This document shows positions 1-6,051 of a DNA stretch of 26,231 nucleotides, piece by piece. The stretch comes from an uncultured Bacilli bacterium. GTDB lineage: Bacteria > Bacillota_I > Bacilli_A > RF39 > UBA660. Location: contig CALVPA010000008.1 of assembly GCA_944350395.1 (NCBI GenBank), positions 1 through 26,231 on the forward strand, given 5' to 3'. The position numbers and the translations under genes were made by a program. The notes under the pieces are model-generated. The model made no database searches and had not been told where the DNA came from. It saw only the letters and a program-made list of their open reading frames with translations. Within the stretch, counting starts at the first letter, position 1, and each line of letters opens with the position of its first letter.

Positions 1-925
1 TGTGGTTAGTAGACTCTACATTTACTATATTAGAACATGATTCGTCATTTATAAAACCTTTAGTGAGACCTCTATTAAATAAGAGTTTCATGTTCTTTAA
101 TTCTTCACCACTAATTTTTTTTGTTTCTCCTTTGTAGTATGAATCGATAAGGGTCCTATAAATTTTTGTAATATATCCCACATATTCTTTACTCTTCATA
201 CGTCCTTCAATTTTTAGTGAATCTACACCTGATGCGATTATTTCACCGATATGATTTGCAGTACAAAGATCTTTCATGCTGAGATAATACGCGGCATCAT
301 TTTTAAGCAGCTTACCATCCTTTTCTAGTTTATATTTTAGCCTACACATACCAGCACATTCTCCACGGTTTCCACTTCTATTTAAGACCATACTAGAGAA
401 TAGACACTGTCCAGAGTAAGATACACATAGTGCACCGTGGCAAAATACTTCCTTTTCGATATCGACATTTAATTTTTTAATTTCATTTAGAGACATCTCT
501 CTATCTAATACAACCCTTTTAACCCCGTATTTTTTTAATAATGTTAACATATCTTTATTATTATTGTGCATTTGAGTGCTTGCATGTAAAGTTAAATCCG
601 GAAATTTGTGATGTAATAGATCTAGCATTCCGAAGTCCTGCACTAATACAGCATCTACTCCACAGCGATGTATGTATCTAACATAATCGAGAAATTCATC
701 TATTTCATTTTCATATATTAATGTATTTATAGTTACATATACTTTTACACCATAAAGATGAGCAAACTTTATAGCTTCATCTAGCTCTTCTAAAGTGAAG
801 TTGTTTGCAAATTTTCTAGCACCAAATTTAGATCCTGCTAAGTAGACTGCATCGGCTCCATACATTATCGCATATTTCAGCGTTTCCATATTACCAGCAG
901 GGCTTAATAGTTCACATTTTTTCAT
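1..925 (-). CDS. U32 family peptidase-like protein (partial, N-terminal 308 residues)
   Basis: The minus strand is open from an ATG at 925 to the left edge, so the C-terminus is outside the window. The protein starts MKKCELLSPAGNMETLKYAI and has the U32 N-terminal pattern (ELLSPAGN, YGADAVYLAG, then FGARKFANNF). Around residue 165 it carries the U32 signature EVFCHGALCVSYSGQCLFS, followed by the cysteine-bearing NRGECAGMCRL and the SLKIEGRMKS segment. Bacterial U32 proteins were first called collagenases. Characterised members such as RlhA and TrhP act in hydroxylation of rRNA or tRNA, so RNA modification is the more likely job than proteolysis; the subfamily cannot be fixed from this part. 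A GAGGTG ribosome site (935-940) lies 9 bases before the ATG. It follows the tRNA pair and its terminator; a TATAAT at 951-956 could serve as a weak promoter. Confidence 0.9.
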   Translation of the reverse strand, partial: MKKCELLSPAGNMETLKYAIMYGADAVYLAGSKFGARKFANNFTLEELDEAIKFAHLYGVKVYVTINTLIYENEIDEFLDYVRYIHRCGVDAVLVQDFGMLDLLHHKFPDLTLHASTQMHNNNKDMLTLLKKYGVKRVVLDREMSLNEIKKLNVDIEKEVFCHGALCVSYSGQCLFSSMVLNRSGNRGECAGMCRLKYKLEKDGKLLKNDAAYYLSMKDLCTANHIGEIIASGVDSLKIEGRMKSKEYVGYITKIYRTLIDSYYKGETKKISGEELKNMKLLFNRGLTKGFINDESCSNIVNVESTNH

Positions 926-958
926 TTTCTAAATCACCTCAATTTAAAAAATTATATT

Positions 959-980
959 AAAAAAAATCCTAAATGGATTT
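959..980 (-). terminator. Rho-independent terminator after tRNA-Gln
   Basis: On the minus strand, a 6-bp stem (AAATCC at 975-980 with GGATTT at 964-969) closes a 5-base loop and runs straight into a U tract (A run on the plus strand from 959). It sits 9 bases after the tRNA-Gln CCA end. The stem is short and A/U-rich, so it may be leaky and let some transcription pass into the U32 gene. Confidence 0.7.
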
Positions 981-989
981 CTATTTCAG

Positions 990-1065
990 TGGTTGTCCCA
1001 GCTGGATTCGAACCAGCGGAATGTCAGATTCAGAGTCTGATGCCTTACCACTTGGCTATGGGACA
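990..1065 (-). tRNA. tRNA-Gln (anticodon CUG)
   Basis: A 76-base cloverleaf with encoded CCA. The acceptor stem TGTCCCA pairs with TGGGACA, discriminator A. The anticodon stem TCAGA/TCTGA closes loop CTCTGAA, so the anticodon is CTG, reading CAG. The T arm contains GGTTCGAATCC. It lies 3 bases downstream of tRNA-Glu and is cotranscribed with it. In an AT-rich genome the common codon is CAA, so a separate UUG-anticodon tRNA is expected elsewhere. Confidence 0.95.
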
Positions 1066-1068
1066 ATT

Positions 1069-1145
1069 TGGTGACCCATACGAGATTCGGACTCGTGTAT
1101 GTAACCTTGAGAGGGTTATGTGTTAAACCGCTTCACCAATGGGCC
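1069..1145 (-). tRNA. tRNA-Glu (anticodon CUC)
   Basis: A 77-base cloverleaf with encoded CCA. The acceptor stem GGCCCAT pairs with ATGGGTC (one G-U pair), discriminator A. The anticodon stem TAACC/GGTTA closes loop CTCTCAA, giving anticodon CTC for GAG. The T arm contains GAGTCCGAATCTC. It is the first of a two-tRNA transcript, followed after only 3 bases by tRNA-Gln. A UUC-anticodon isoacceptor for GAA is presumably encoded elsewhere. Confidence 0.93.
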
Positions 1146-1148
1146 AAT

Positions 1149-1201
1149 TTTGTCTTTTAAAAAGACAAACATATTTTAACATAAAATTTATTTTGACACA
1201 A
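1149..1201 (-). promoter_or_regulatory. Promoter and palindromic leader of the tRNA pair
   Basis: On the minus strand, TTGTGT (1196-1201), a 17-base spacer and TAAAAT (1173-1178) form a plausible sigma-A promoter. Between it and the tRNA-Glu 5' end lies a near-perfect palindrome, TTTGTCTTTT at 1149-1158 and AAAAGACAAA at 1160-1169. This would sit in the first transcribed bases as a hairpin. It has no U tract after it, so I read it as a leader hairpin rather than a terminator. Confidence 0.5.
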
Positions 1202-1215
1202 TATCAATATTCAGA

Positions 1216-1602
1216 TTAATTACTATTTTCATATTCATTTAATATTTTAATAAGTTTCTTTAAAAAATCTTCCCTTGCAGTATATTCTATAAAATTGTTG
1301 GTTACACTAAGTAAAGCGTTTGTATAGTTGCTATTTTCTTTATAAAAACAATAAATTGGTATTTTCTCATCAAAAGAAAAACCTAACTCAATTCCTAGCC
1401 CTGTACTTGGAAATGATATTTCAGCAATAAATACATCTATATTTTTGTAAAAATCTCGACCATTTCTACTGTTGCTATCTAATTTATGAGGAAACATAAA
1501 ATTATATTTTTTTAATTCTTCACAACTTTCAATCCAATCATAGATTTTTTGGTAGTCAATTTTTTTTGAATGCCCAAAATATATATTTAATTTTTCTTTC
1601 AT
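1216..1602 (-). CDS. Nucleoside 2-deoxyribosyltransferase / DNPH1-like protein
   Basis: A 128-residue protein, close in size to small members of the nucleoside 2-deoxyribosyltransferase fold. The diagnostic segment is at residues 55-74: IDVFIAEISFPSTGLGIELG. It matches the family pattern (D-V-V-A-E-v-s-x-P-S-x-G-x-G-x-E-L-G), with Glu72 as the expected catalytic nucleophile. Known members either swap bases between deoxynucleosides or hydrolyse the N-glycosidic bond of deoxynucleoside 5'-monophosphates (Rcl/DNPH1); the sequence alone does not say which. The N-terminal IYFGHSKK fits the substrate-binding first strand of the fold. Its ATG overlaps the upstream kinase stop by one base (TAATG), so the two are translationally coupled. 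No terminator is visible after it. Confidence 0.75.
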   Translation of the reverse strand: MKEKLNIYFGHSKKIDYQKIYDWIESCEELKKYNFMFPHKLDSNSRNGRDFYKNIDVFIAEISFPSTGLGIELGFSFDEKIPIYCFYKENSNYTNALLSVTNNFIEYTAREDFLKKLIKILNEYENSN

Positions 1603-2180
1603 TAATTATTCTCCTTTTTTTTAGCTATATCGAATATTTCATCTATTTCTTTATAAGCTACATCAAAATCATCTGTTGCTATTTCATATACATGTGTGTT
1701 TGCTAATGCTTTAATTCTTGGTATCAATTTTTTATATTCATTCTGCTGGTCGACACTGCTTTGCAGACTAAATGCTTGATAGTTATGGTGCTCTCTTCTA
1801 AGTCTCGTTTCATATATGTTTGGATCTTTTAAATAAAGAGACACATAATATATGTCATAATTTAAACTGCCTAGTACTTTTAACAATTCGTGATACACAT
1901 CGTCATATTTAAAATCTTTATATCCTAAATTACAATATACATATTCCGTAAAAAAAGTTCTATCGAATATCAAATTGACATCGGAATTAGATATCGCGTT
2001 CATATAATCTAAAAGAGCAATATACATCTTTTTTGATTTTTCTTTTCCTAAAAGAGTCTTATCTTTATTTCCGGATAGACGATACAAATTCGATGCTGGT
2101 ATATGTTCTCTCAAATAATTTGCTAAACTAGTTTTTCCACAGCCCTGAGGCCCTTCAATAATTATACATTTCATTCTCAT
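1602..2180 (-). CDS. Deoxynucleoside / thymidylate kinase-like P-loop kinase
   Basis: About 192 residues from the chosen ATG at 2180. The P-loop GPQGCGKTS lies at residues 10-18. FDRTFFTEYVY fits the D-R motif of the deoxynucleoside/thymidylate kinase group, and the LRREHHNY arginine cluster fits the lid that contacts phosphate. The nucleobase specificity cannot be read. I chose the start at 2180 because AGAGG (2190-2194) is 9 bases upstream; the ATG at 2189 abuts that site directly, and one at 2174 is also possible. It is coupled by TAATG to the deoxyribosyltransferase-like gene, which suggests deoxynucleoside salvage or nucleotide-pool cleaning. Its own promoter lies just upstream. Confidence 0.75.
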   Translation of the reverse strand: MRMKCIIIEGPQGCGKTSLANYLREHIPASNLYRLSGNKDKTLLGKEKSKKMYIALLDYMNAISNSDVNLIFDRTFFTEYVYCNLGYKDFKYDDVYHELLKVLGSLNYDIYYVSLYLKDPNIYETRLRREHHNYQAFSLQSSVDQQNEYKKLIPRIKALANTHVYEIATDDFDVAYKEIDEIFDIAKKKENN

Positions 2181-2200
2181 AATTAACATCCTCTTATATA

Positions 2201-2229
2201 ATTTTACTTTTTATTTTTTAACTTGTAAA
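2201..2229 (-). promoter_or_regulatory. Promoter of the nucleoside kinase / deoxyribosyltransferase pair
   Basis: On the minus strand, TTTACA (2224-2229) and TAAAAT (2201-2206) are separated by exactly 17 bases, close to the sigma-A consensus. It lies in the short gap after the GDPD gene and separates this pair from the SDR-GDPD operon, though no terminator is seen between them. Confidence 0.6.
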
Positions 2230-2237
2230 GTATTTTA

Positions 2238-2954
2238 TTAATCTTCATATATAATTCCACTGTACTCACACTTTAAATTTTCATTTTTTCTTTTTGTCCA
2301 TAAAAATATGGGTACGCCTTTTTTATATAATTTATCAATTTTAGCATTAGGTAAATCTCTAAGGTCAAAAGCGATAAAATCCGGTTTACATAGAAAATTA
2401 AAATACATTTTAAAACACATTAACTTTATCAGTTTGTTCATTTTTACATTTACGAGTTTTGATACTAATAAACCTCTTATATAATTTGGTCTAAATATTC
2501 TAAACCATAAAATATATAGTGGGTTAAAAGATTTAACTAAAAAAGGACCATTATATTTGTCTAATAAAGAAGATAAACTTTTGCAAATTTTAAACGATTT
2601 TACATCTGTTTTGATTTCTATATCTAAGAGAACTTTCCCATCGACTAATTTTAATACTTCTTCTATAGTAGGGATTTTATCTTCTGAATTTTTCAGTCTC
2701 AAATTTTTAATATCTTCAAAAGTCATCTCTTTTATTTTTTCATTAATTCCAGTCATTCTCTTTAAATTATCGTCGTGAAATACGACTAAAGTATTATCTT
2801 TTAAAAGGTGAACATCCAGTTCTATAGGTATATTATGTTCGAGACTCCTCTTAAAAGCTCCTAAACTGTTCTCGGGGTATTTATCGTTCCAAAGACCGCG
2901 GTGCGATATTTTAAGACCATTCAAAACTTTATATTTATTTTCTAGTGTTTTCAT
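2238..2954 (-). CDS. Glycerophosphodiester phosphodiesterase family protein
   Basis: About 238 residues. The GDPD motifs are in order: HRGLWNDKYPENSLGAF (residues 18-34, with the general-base His18 and Arg19), IELDVHLLKDNTLVVFHDD (residues 44-62, with metal-binding Glu45/Asp47 and the second catalytic His60), and LLDIEIKTD. Enzymes of this family hydrolyse glycerophosphodiesters to glycerol 3-phosphate and an alcohol. No signal peptide is visible, so it is probably cytosolic; the substrate is unknown. I take the ATG at 2954, which has AGAG at a fitting distance, rather than an in-frame GTG at 2969. It overlaps the upstream 96-residue gene by 20 bases and is the last gene of the SDR operon. 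Confidence 0.88.
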   Translation of the reverse strand: MKTLENKYKVLNGLKISHRGLWNDKYPENSLGAFKRSLEHNIPIELDVHLLKDNTLVVFHDDNLKRMTGINEKIKEMTFEDIKNLRLKNSEDKIPTIEEVLKLVDGKVLLDIEIKTDVKSFKICKSLSSLLDKYNGPFLVKSFNPLYILWFRIFRPNYIRGLLVSKLVNVKMNKLIKLMCFKMYFNFLCKPDFIAFDLRDLPNAKIDKLYKKGVPIFLWTKRKNENLKCEYSGIIYED

Positions 2955-3225
2955 AATAATCTCTTTCACTAATAACTTCTAAAACATATTCGAGCTCATC
3001 AGCATCGTCGGAATCCAATTCTTCATCGTCTAAAACATACTCTATTTTCATCATCAAATCTTTTAAATTTTTGCACGTTTTATAATCGATATAATTTTTA
3101 TTTAAAATATCGATTTCTCTACCTGTTAGCAAGATGTCTCCTGCTTTTTGTAACATATTAGATTTAAAGTCGAGATTTTTAATTAAATCGGCGATTTCAT
3201 ATTTTTTGCCATTTACAATCATCAT
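2935..3225 (-). CDS. Small acidic protein of unknown function
   Basis: A 96-residue protein that I do not recognise. It begins MMIVNGKKYEIADLIKNLDF and has a strongly acidic stretch near residues 65-78 (LDDEELDSDDADELEY). There is no membrane segment, signal peptide or cysteine pair beyond a single Cys, so a soluble helical protein is likely. Its ATG overlaps the stop of the YnbB-like gene (ATGA, 3222-3225) and its end overlaps the GDPD start. This is strong evidence that it is a real, coupled gene. An adaptor or partner of one of its neighbours is only a guess. A second ATG lies one codon in. Confidence 0.7.
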   Translation of the reverse strand: MMIVNGKKYEIADLIKNLDFKSNMLQKAGDILLTGREIDILNKNYIDYKTCKNLKDLMMKIEYVLDDEELDSDDADELEYVLEVISERDYYENTRK

Positions 3226-4451
3226 TTCACCATATTTTTAAGAGCGGTGATGAGTGCAATTTTACCGTATTCATATGTAAGGCCACCTTGCAAATATGCA
3301 TTGTAAGGAGGTCTGATCGGACCATCACAACTGATTTCAATCGATGAACCTTGTGTGAAACTTCCGGATGCCATTATTATTTTATCTTCATAACCGGGCA
3401 TATCTGTAGGCATCGGTAAAGCATTAGCATCTATGGCTGATCCCATTTGCACACCCTGTACAAATTTTATAAGTTTATTCTCATCATTAAAAGTAATCAT
3501 ATCGACGATGTCCGCTCTTTCTTCATCGAACTTTGGAGATACTGTATATCCCATTTTTTCTAATACATAGCTGGCTAAAAGTCCAACCTTTAGACTGCTA
3601 CCTACTGCACTAGGAGCAAAGTACAATCCCTTTAGTAAATCCATGTTTACTCCTAAACTAGGCCCCACTTCTCTTCCCTCTCCAGGTAAAGTAAGTCTTT
3701 CGGAAGCGAGTTCTACTAATTCTTTCTTACCTGCAATGTAAGCGCCATTAGGAGCTATGCCTCCTCCTAAATTTTTGATTAGAGATCCCACGATTACATC
3801 GGCTCCTACGCTAGTTGGTTCTTTTTCAGATACCATTTCACAATAGCAATTGTCTACCATTATGATTACACCTTTATCGACAGATTTTATTTTCTTAATT
3901 ATTCTTTCTAGTTTATTAATTGTTAAACTTTTTCGTGTGCTATAACCACGTGATCTTTGAATGTGAATGAGTCTATACTTTTTACTTTTTATGTACTCAA
4001 TTATTTTTTCATCATCGAAATCATCATCTAATAAATCTATTTTTTCATAATTTATTCCAAAAGACATTAAAGAACTTGGATTGGGGGTTATTCCTATTAC
4101 TTCTTTTAAAGTATCATATGGTTCACCACTAATTGCTAGCATTGTATCTCCAGGTCTTAAAAATGCAAATAACGCAACAGTTAGTGCATGGGAACCGGAT
4201 ATAAATTGGTTTCTCACTAAAGCATCATCTGAATCTAATACATCAGCAAAAACTTTTTCAATAGTATCCCTTCCTATGTCGCCGTAACCATAGCCTGTCG
4301 TAGTAGAAAAATGAACTTCACCGATATTATATTTGTGAAATGCATCTAAAACTTTTTGACTATTTTTAAAAGTAAGCCTATCTATTTCTTTATATTTATC
4401 TTGAAGAGTAATTTCTGCCTCATCGATCATTTTTTCGATATCAATTTCCAT
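3222..4451 (-). CDS. YnbB / methionine gamma-lyase-like PLP-dependent protein
   Basis: A 409-residue member of the fold-type I PLP family often annotated as 'aluminium resistance protein' or methionine gamma-lyase family (Bacillus YnbB). Visible features are TTGYGYGDIGRD (residues 51-62), RNQFISGSHAL (80-90) and FAFLRPGDTML, IIMVDNCYCEM with the PLP-binding Asp200, and SLIKNLGGGIAPNG with the likely Schiff-base Lys226. C-terminal QGSSIEISCDGPIRPPY is typical of the group. The family is clearly related to Cys/Met-metabolism lyases, but the true substrate is not settled, so a precise enzyme name would be over-reach. It overlaps the SDR gene by 11 bases upstream and the 96-residue gene by 4 bases downstream. 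Confidence 0.88.
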   Translation of the reverse strand: MEIDIEKMIDEAEITLQDKYKEIDRLTFKNSQKVLDAFHKYNIGEVHFSTTTGYGYGDIGRDTIEKVFADVLDSDDALVRNQFISGSHALTVALFAFLRPGDTMLAISGEPYDTLKEVIGITPNPSSLMSFGINYEKIDLLDDDFDDEKIIEYIKSKKYRLIHIQRSRGYSTRKSLTINKLERIIKKIKSVDKGVIIMVDNCYCEMVSEKEPTSVGADVIVGSLIKNLGGGIAPNGAYIAGKKELVELASERLTLPGEGREVGPSLGVNMDLLKGLYFAPSAVGSSLKVGLLASYVLEKMGYTVSPKFDEERADIVDMITFNDENKLIKFVQGVQMGSAIDANALPMPTDMPGYEDKIIMASGSFTQGSSIEISCDGPIRPPYNAYLQGGLTYEYGKIALITALKNMVK

Positions 4452-5169
4452 ATTTTATACCTCCATCTACTCTCAGTATACTGCCATTTATATAAGATGC
4501 ACGTTCTGATGCTAAAAAATAAACTGCTTCAGCTACTTCACAGGGTTCAGCAAATCTGTTTAACCCGATTTTTTTCATTTCACTTGCTCTGAAATTTGGA
4601 TTCATGTCAATCGTAGAACTTGTATTTATCCAACCAGGAGCAACTGCATTTACTCTAACATCAGGTGCATAAGAACTTGCCAAATTTTTAGTCAGATTTA
4701 TTAAACCGGCTTTAGACGCATCGTAATCAGCACTCTCTTCGTACATCGTATCAATCCCATTAGTCGATGCAATATTTACTATGTTTCCGTTGCATTTTTT
4801 TAGTATAGGATACAATTTATTACACAATATAAATGGTCCAACTAAATTTGTATTTAAAACTTCTAAAAATTGATTTCTATCTTTTTCAAATATATTATTA
4901 TCTAAATTATAAGCAGCATTATTCACAAGAACATCTACACTATCGATTTTTGAAACTAAATTGTCGATAGATTTGTCATCTTTAATATCTAAAGAATAAT
5001 ATTCTATTTTTATATTATATTTTTTTTCAATCTCTTTTTTAATATTTTTAGCTTCTGTTTCATTGCTGTGATAGGTGAATATAACATCATATTCATTCTT
5101 AGCAAAACTCTCAATTATTGCTTTTCCTAATCCGCTAGTTCCTCCCGTTAAAAGTACCTTTTTTTTCAT
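4441..5169 (-). CDS. SDR family oxidoreductase (FabG-like)
   Basis: A 242-residue classical short-chain dehydrogenase/reductase. It has the Rossmann motif TGGTSGLG (residues 8-15), LVNNAA (81-86), the catalytic Asn in LNTNLVGPF, Ser135 in NIASTNG and the YxxxK pair Tyr149/Lys153 in YDASK, followed by RVNAVAPGWINT. The C-terminal YINGSILRVDGG is typical of FabG-type 3-oxoacyl-ACP reductases. The tail of the first strand lacks an acidic residue in the obvious place and has YHSNE, consistent with NADP(H), but this is inference. Neighbours are not fatty-acid genes, so a dedicated FabG is unlikely. It is the first gene of a tightly overlapping operon, and its promoter leaves a leader of only about 10 bases. 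Confidence 0.88.
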   Translation of the reverse strand: MKKKVLLTGGTSGLGKAIIESFAKNEYDVIFTYHSNETEAKNIKKEIEKKYNIKIEYYSLDIKDDKSIDNLVSKIDSVDVLVNNAAYNLDNNIFEKDRNQFLEVLNTNLVGPFILCNKLYPILKKCNGNIVNIASTNGIDTMYEESADYDASKAGLINLTKNLASSYAPDVRVNAVAPGWINTSSTIDMNPNFRASEMKKIGLNRFAEPCEVAEAVYFLASERASYINGSILRVDGGIKYGN

Positions 5170-5185
5170 TCAAATCACCGCAGTT

Positions 5186-5214
5186 ATTATAGCACGAGTT
5201 ATTTTTTATGTAAA
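5186..5214 (-). promoter_or_regulatory. Strong promoter of the SDR-YnbB-unknown-GDPD operon
   Basis: On the minus strand, TTTACA (5209-5214), a 17-base spacer and TATAAT (5186-5191), preceded by TGC, giving an extended -10 element (TGCTATAAT). Predicted transcription starts near 5179, about 10 bases before the ATG at 5169, so the ribosome site GGTGA would be at the very 5' end. Confidence 0.75.
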
Positions 5215-5218
5215 ACAG

Positions 5219-5968
5219 TTAAAACGGTAATAACATTCGCAATTTAAACTTCCAAAGTGGCATACTAGAATCTATAGCTAATCTGGGTATTGCATATTTA
5301 TTATCTTTAAAATTAGCCTTTTTAAATTCTACATTATAACCATATCCAAATGCTAATTCATAATCACTATCTTTTAAAGCTTTTATCATCTCATCATTAT
5401 ATTCTCCATATGGATATGCATAATACTTGGTCTTGATAATATTATGCTGTTTCTTAATATCTTTGATGTATTCATCATAATTTCTATTTATACCTGTATG
5501 ATCGTCGTGTAAATTATAACTGTGTGAAGCAAACTCGATGTTAGGATATTTTTCTTTCGTTTTTTCTATATAATTTTTATTAAAATAAGTTTTATTATCG
5601 TTTTCTACCCTACTACCAATTAAAAATACAACAGCATTAAAATCATATTTTTTTAAAATAGGGAATGCCAGTTTATAATTGTCGATATATCCATCGTCAA
5701 ATGTAATAAGTACACTTTTTTTTCCAATTTTGCATTCTTTATTCATATAACATTTCATTTCATCTAAAGTTAATGATTTAAAGCCCGATTTTTTTAAAAA
5801 TTTAATCTGCTTTTCAAATATATTTACATCTAATTCTGCTTCACTTAAAGGAATTCTATTTTCTATGATACTATGATAACCAAGAACAGCAACTTTACTC
5901 GGAATAAATAAATACGCAATTAATAGTATTATAATCAGCGTAGATAAAATTAGGACTATTTTTTTCAT
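5219..5968 (-). CDS. Membrane-anchored polysaccharide deacetylase (NodB-type)
   Basis: About 249 residues. An N-terminal hydrophobic segment (residues 4-22) acts as a signal anchor and puts the enzyme outside the membrane. The NodB-fold motifs follow: VLGYHSI, then VLITFDDGYIDN (catalytic and metal-binding Asp pair), ASHSYNLH (the two metal-binding His), YYAYPYGEYND, and a C-terminal segment with IPRLAID. The order and the YHS start resemble PgaB/IcaB-type and general cell-wall deacetylases, which remove acetyl groups from N-acetylglucosamine polymers; the actual glycan is unknown. The start at 5968 is chosen because AAGGAG (5975-5980) is 6 bases upstream; the ATG at 5971 would be too close. 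It sits between the xfp terminator and the SDR promoter and appears monocistronic. Confidence 0.85.
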   Translation of the reverse strand: MKKIVLILSTLIIILLIAYLFIPSKVAVLGYHSIIENRIPLSEAELDVNIFEKQIKFLKKSGFKSLTLDEMKCYMNKECKIGKKSVLITFDDGYIDNYKLAFPILKKYDFNAVVFLIGSRVENDNKTYFNKNYIEKTKEKYPNIEFASHSYNLHDDHTGINRNYDEYIKDIKKQHNIIKTKYYAYPYGEYNDEMIKALKDSDYELAFGYGYNVEFKKANFKDNKYAIPRLAIDSSMPLWKFKLRMLLPF

Positions 5969-6002
5969 CATTCTCTCCTTAAAACAATTATATAATATTT
6001 AC

Positions 6003-6045
6003 AAAAAAAATCACATAAATTTAAATATTATTTTACGTGATTTTT
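6003..6045 (-). terminator. Strong intrinsic terminator of xfp
   Basis: On the minus strand, a 14-bp stem with one G-U pair (arms 6032-6045 and 6006-6019), a 12-base loop and an 8-base U tract (6003-6010). It begins 6 bases after the xfp stop codon. The A tract before the stem means it may also work in the other direction, although no plus-strand gene ends here. Confidence 0.9.
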
Positions 6046-6051
6046 AGTTTA

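Noticed and set aside
1149..1169. Palindrome after the deoxyribosyltransferase-like gene read as its terminator
   Set aside because: It lies downstream of a tRNA promoter and is followed by AAAATT rather than a U tract, so it fits a leader hairpin better.
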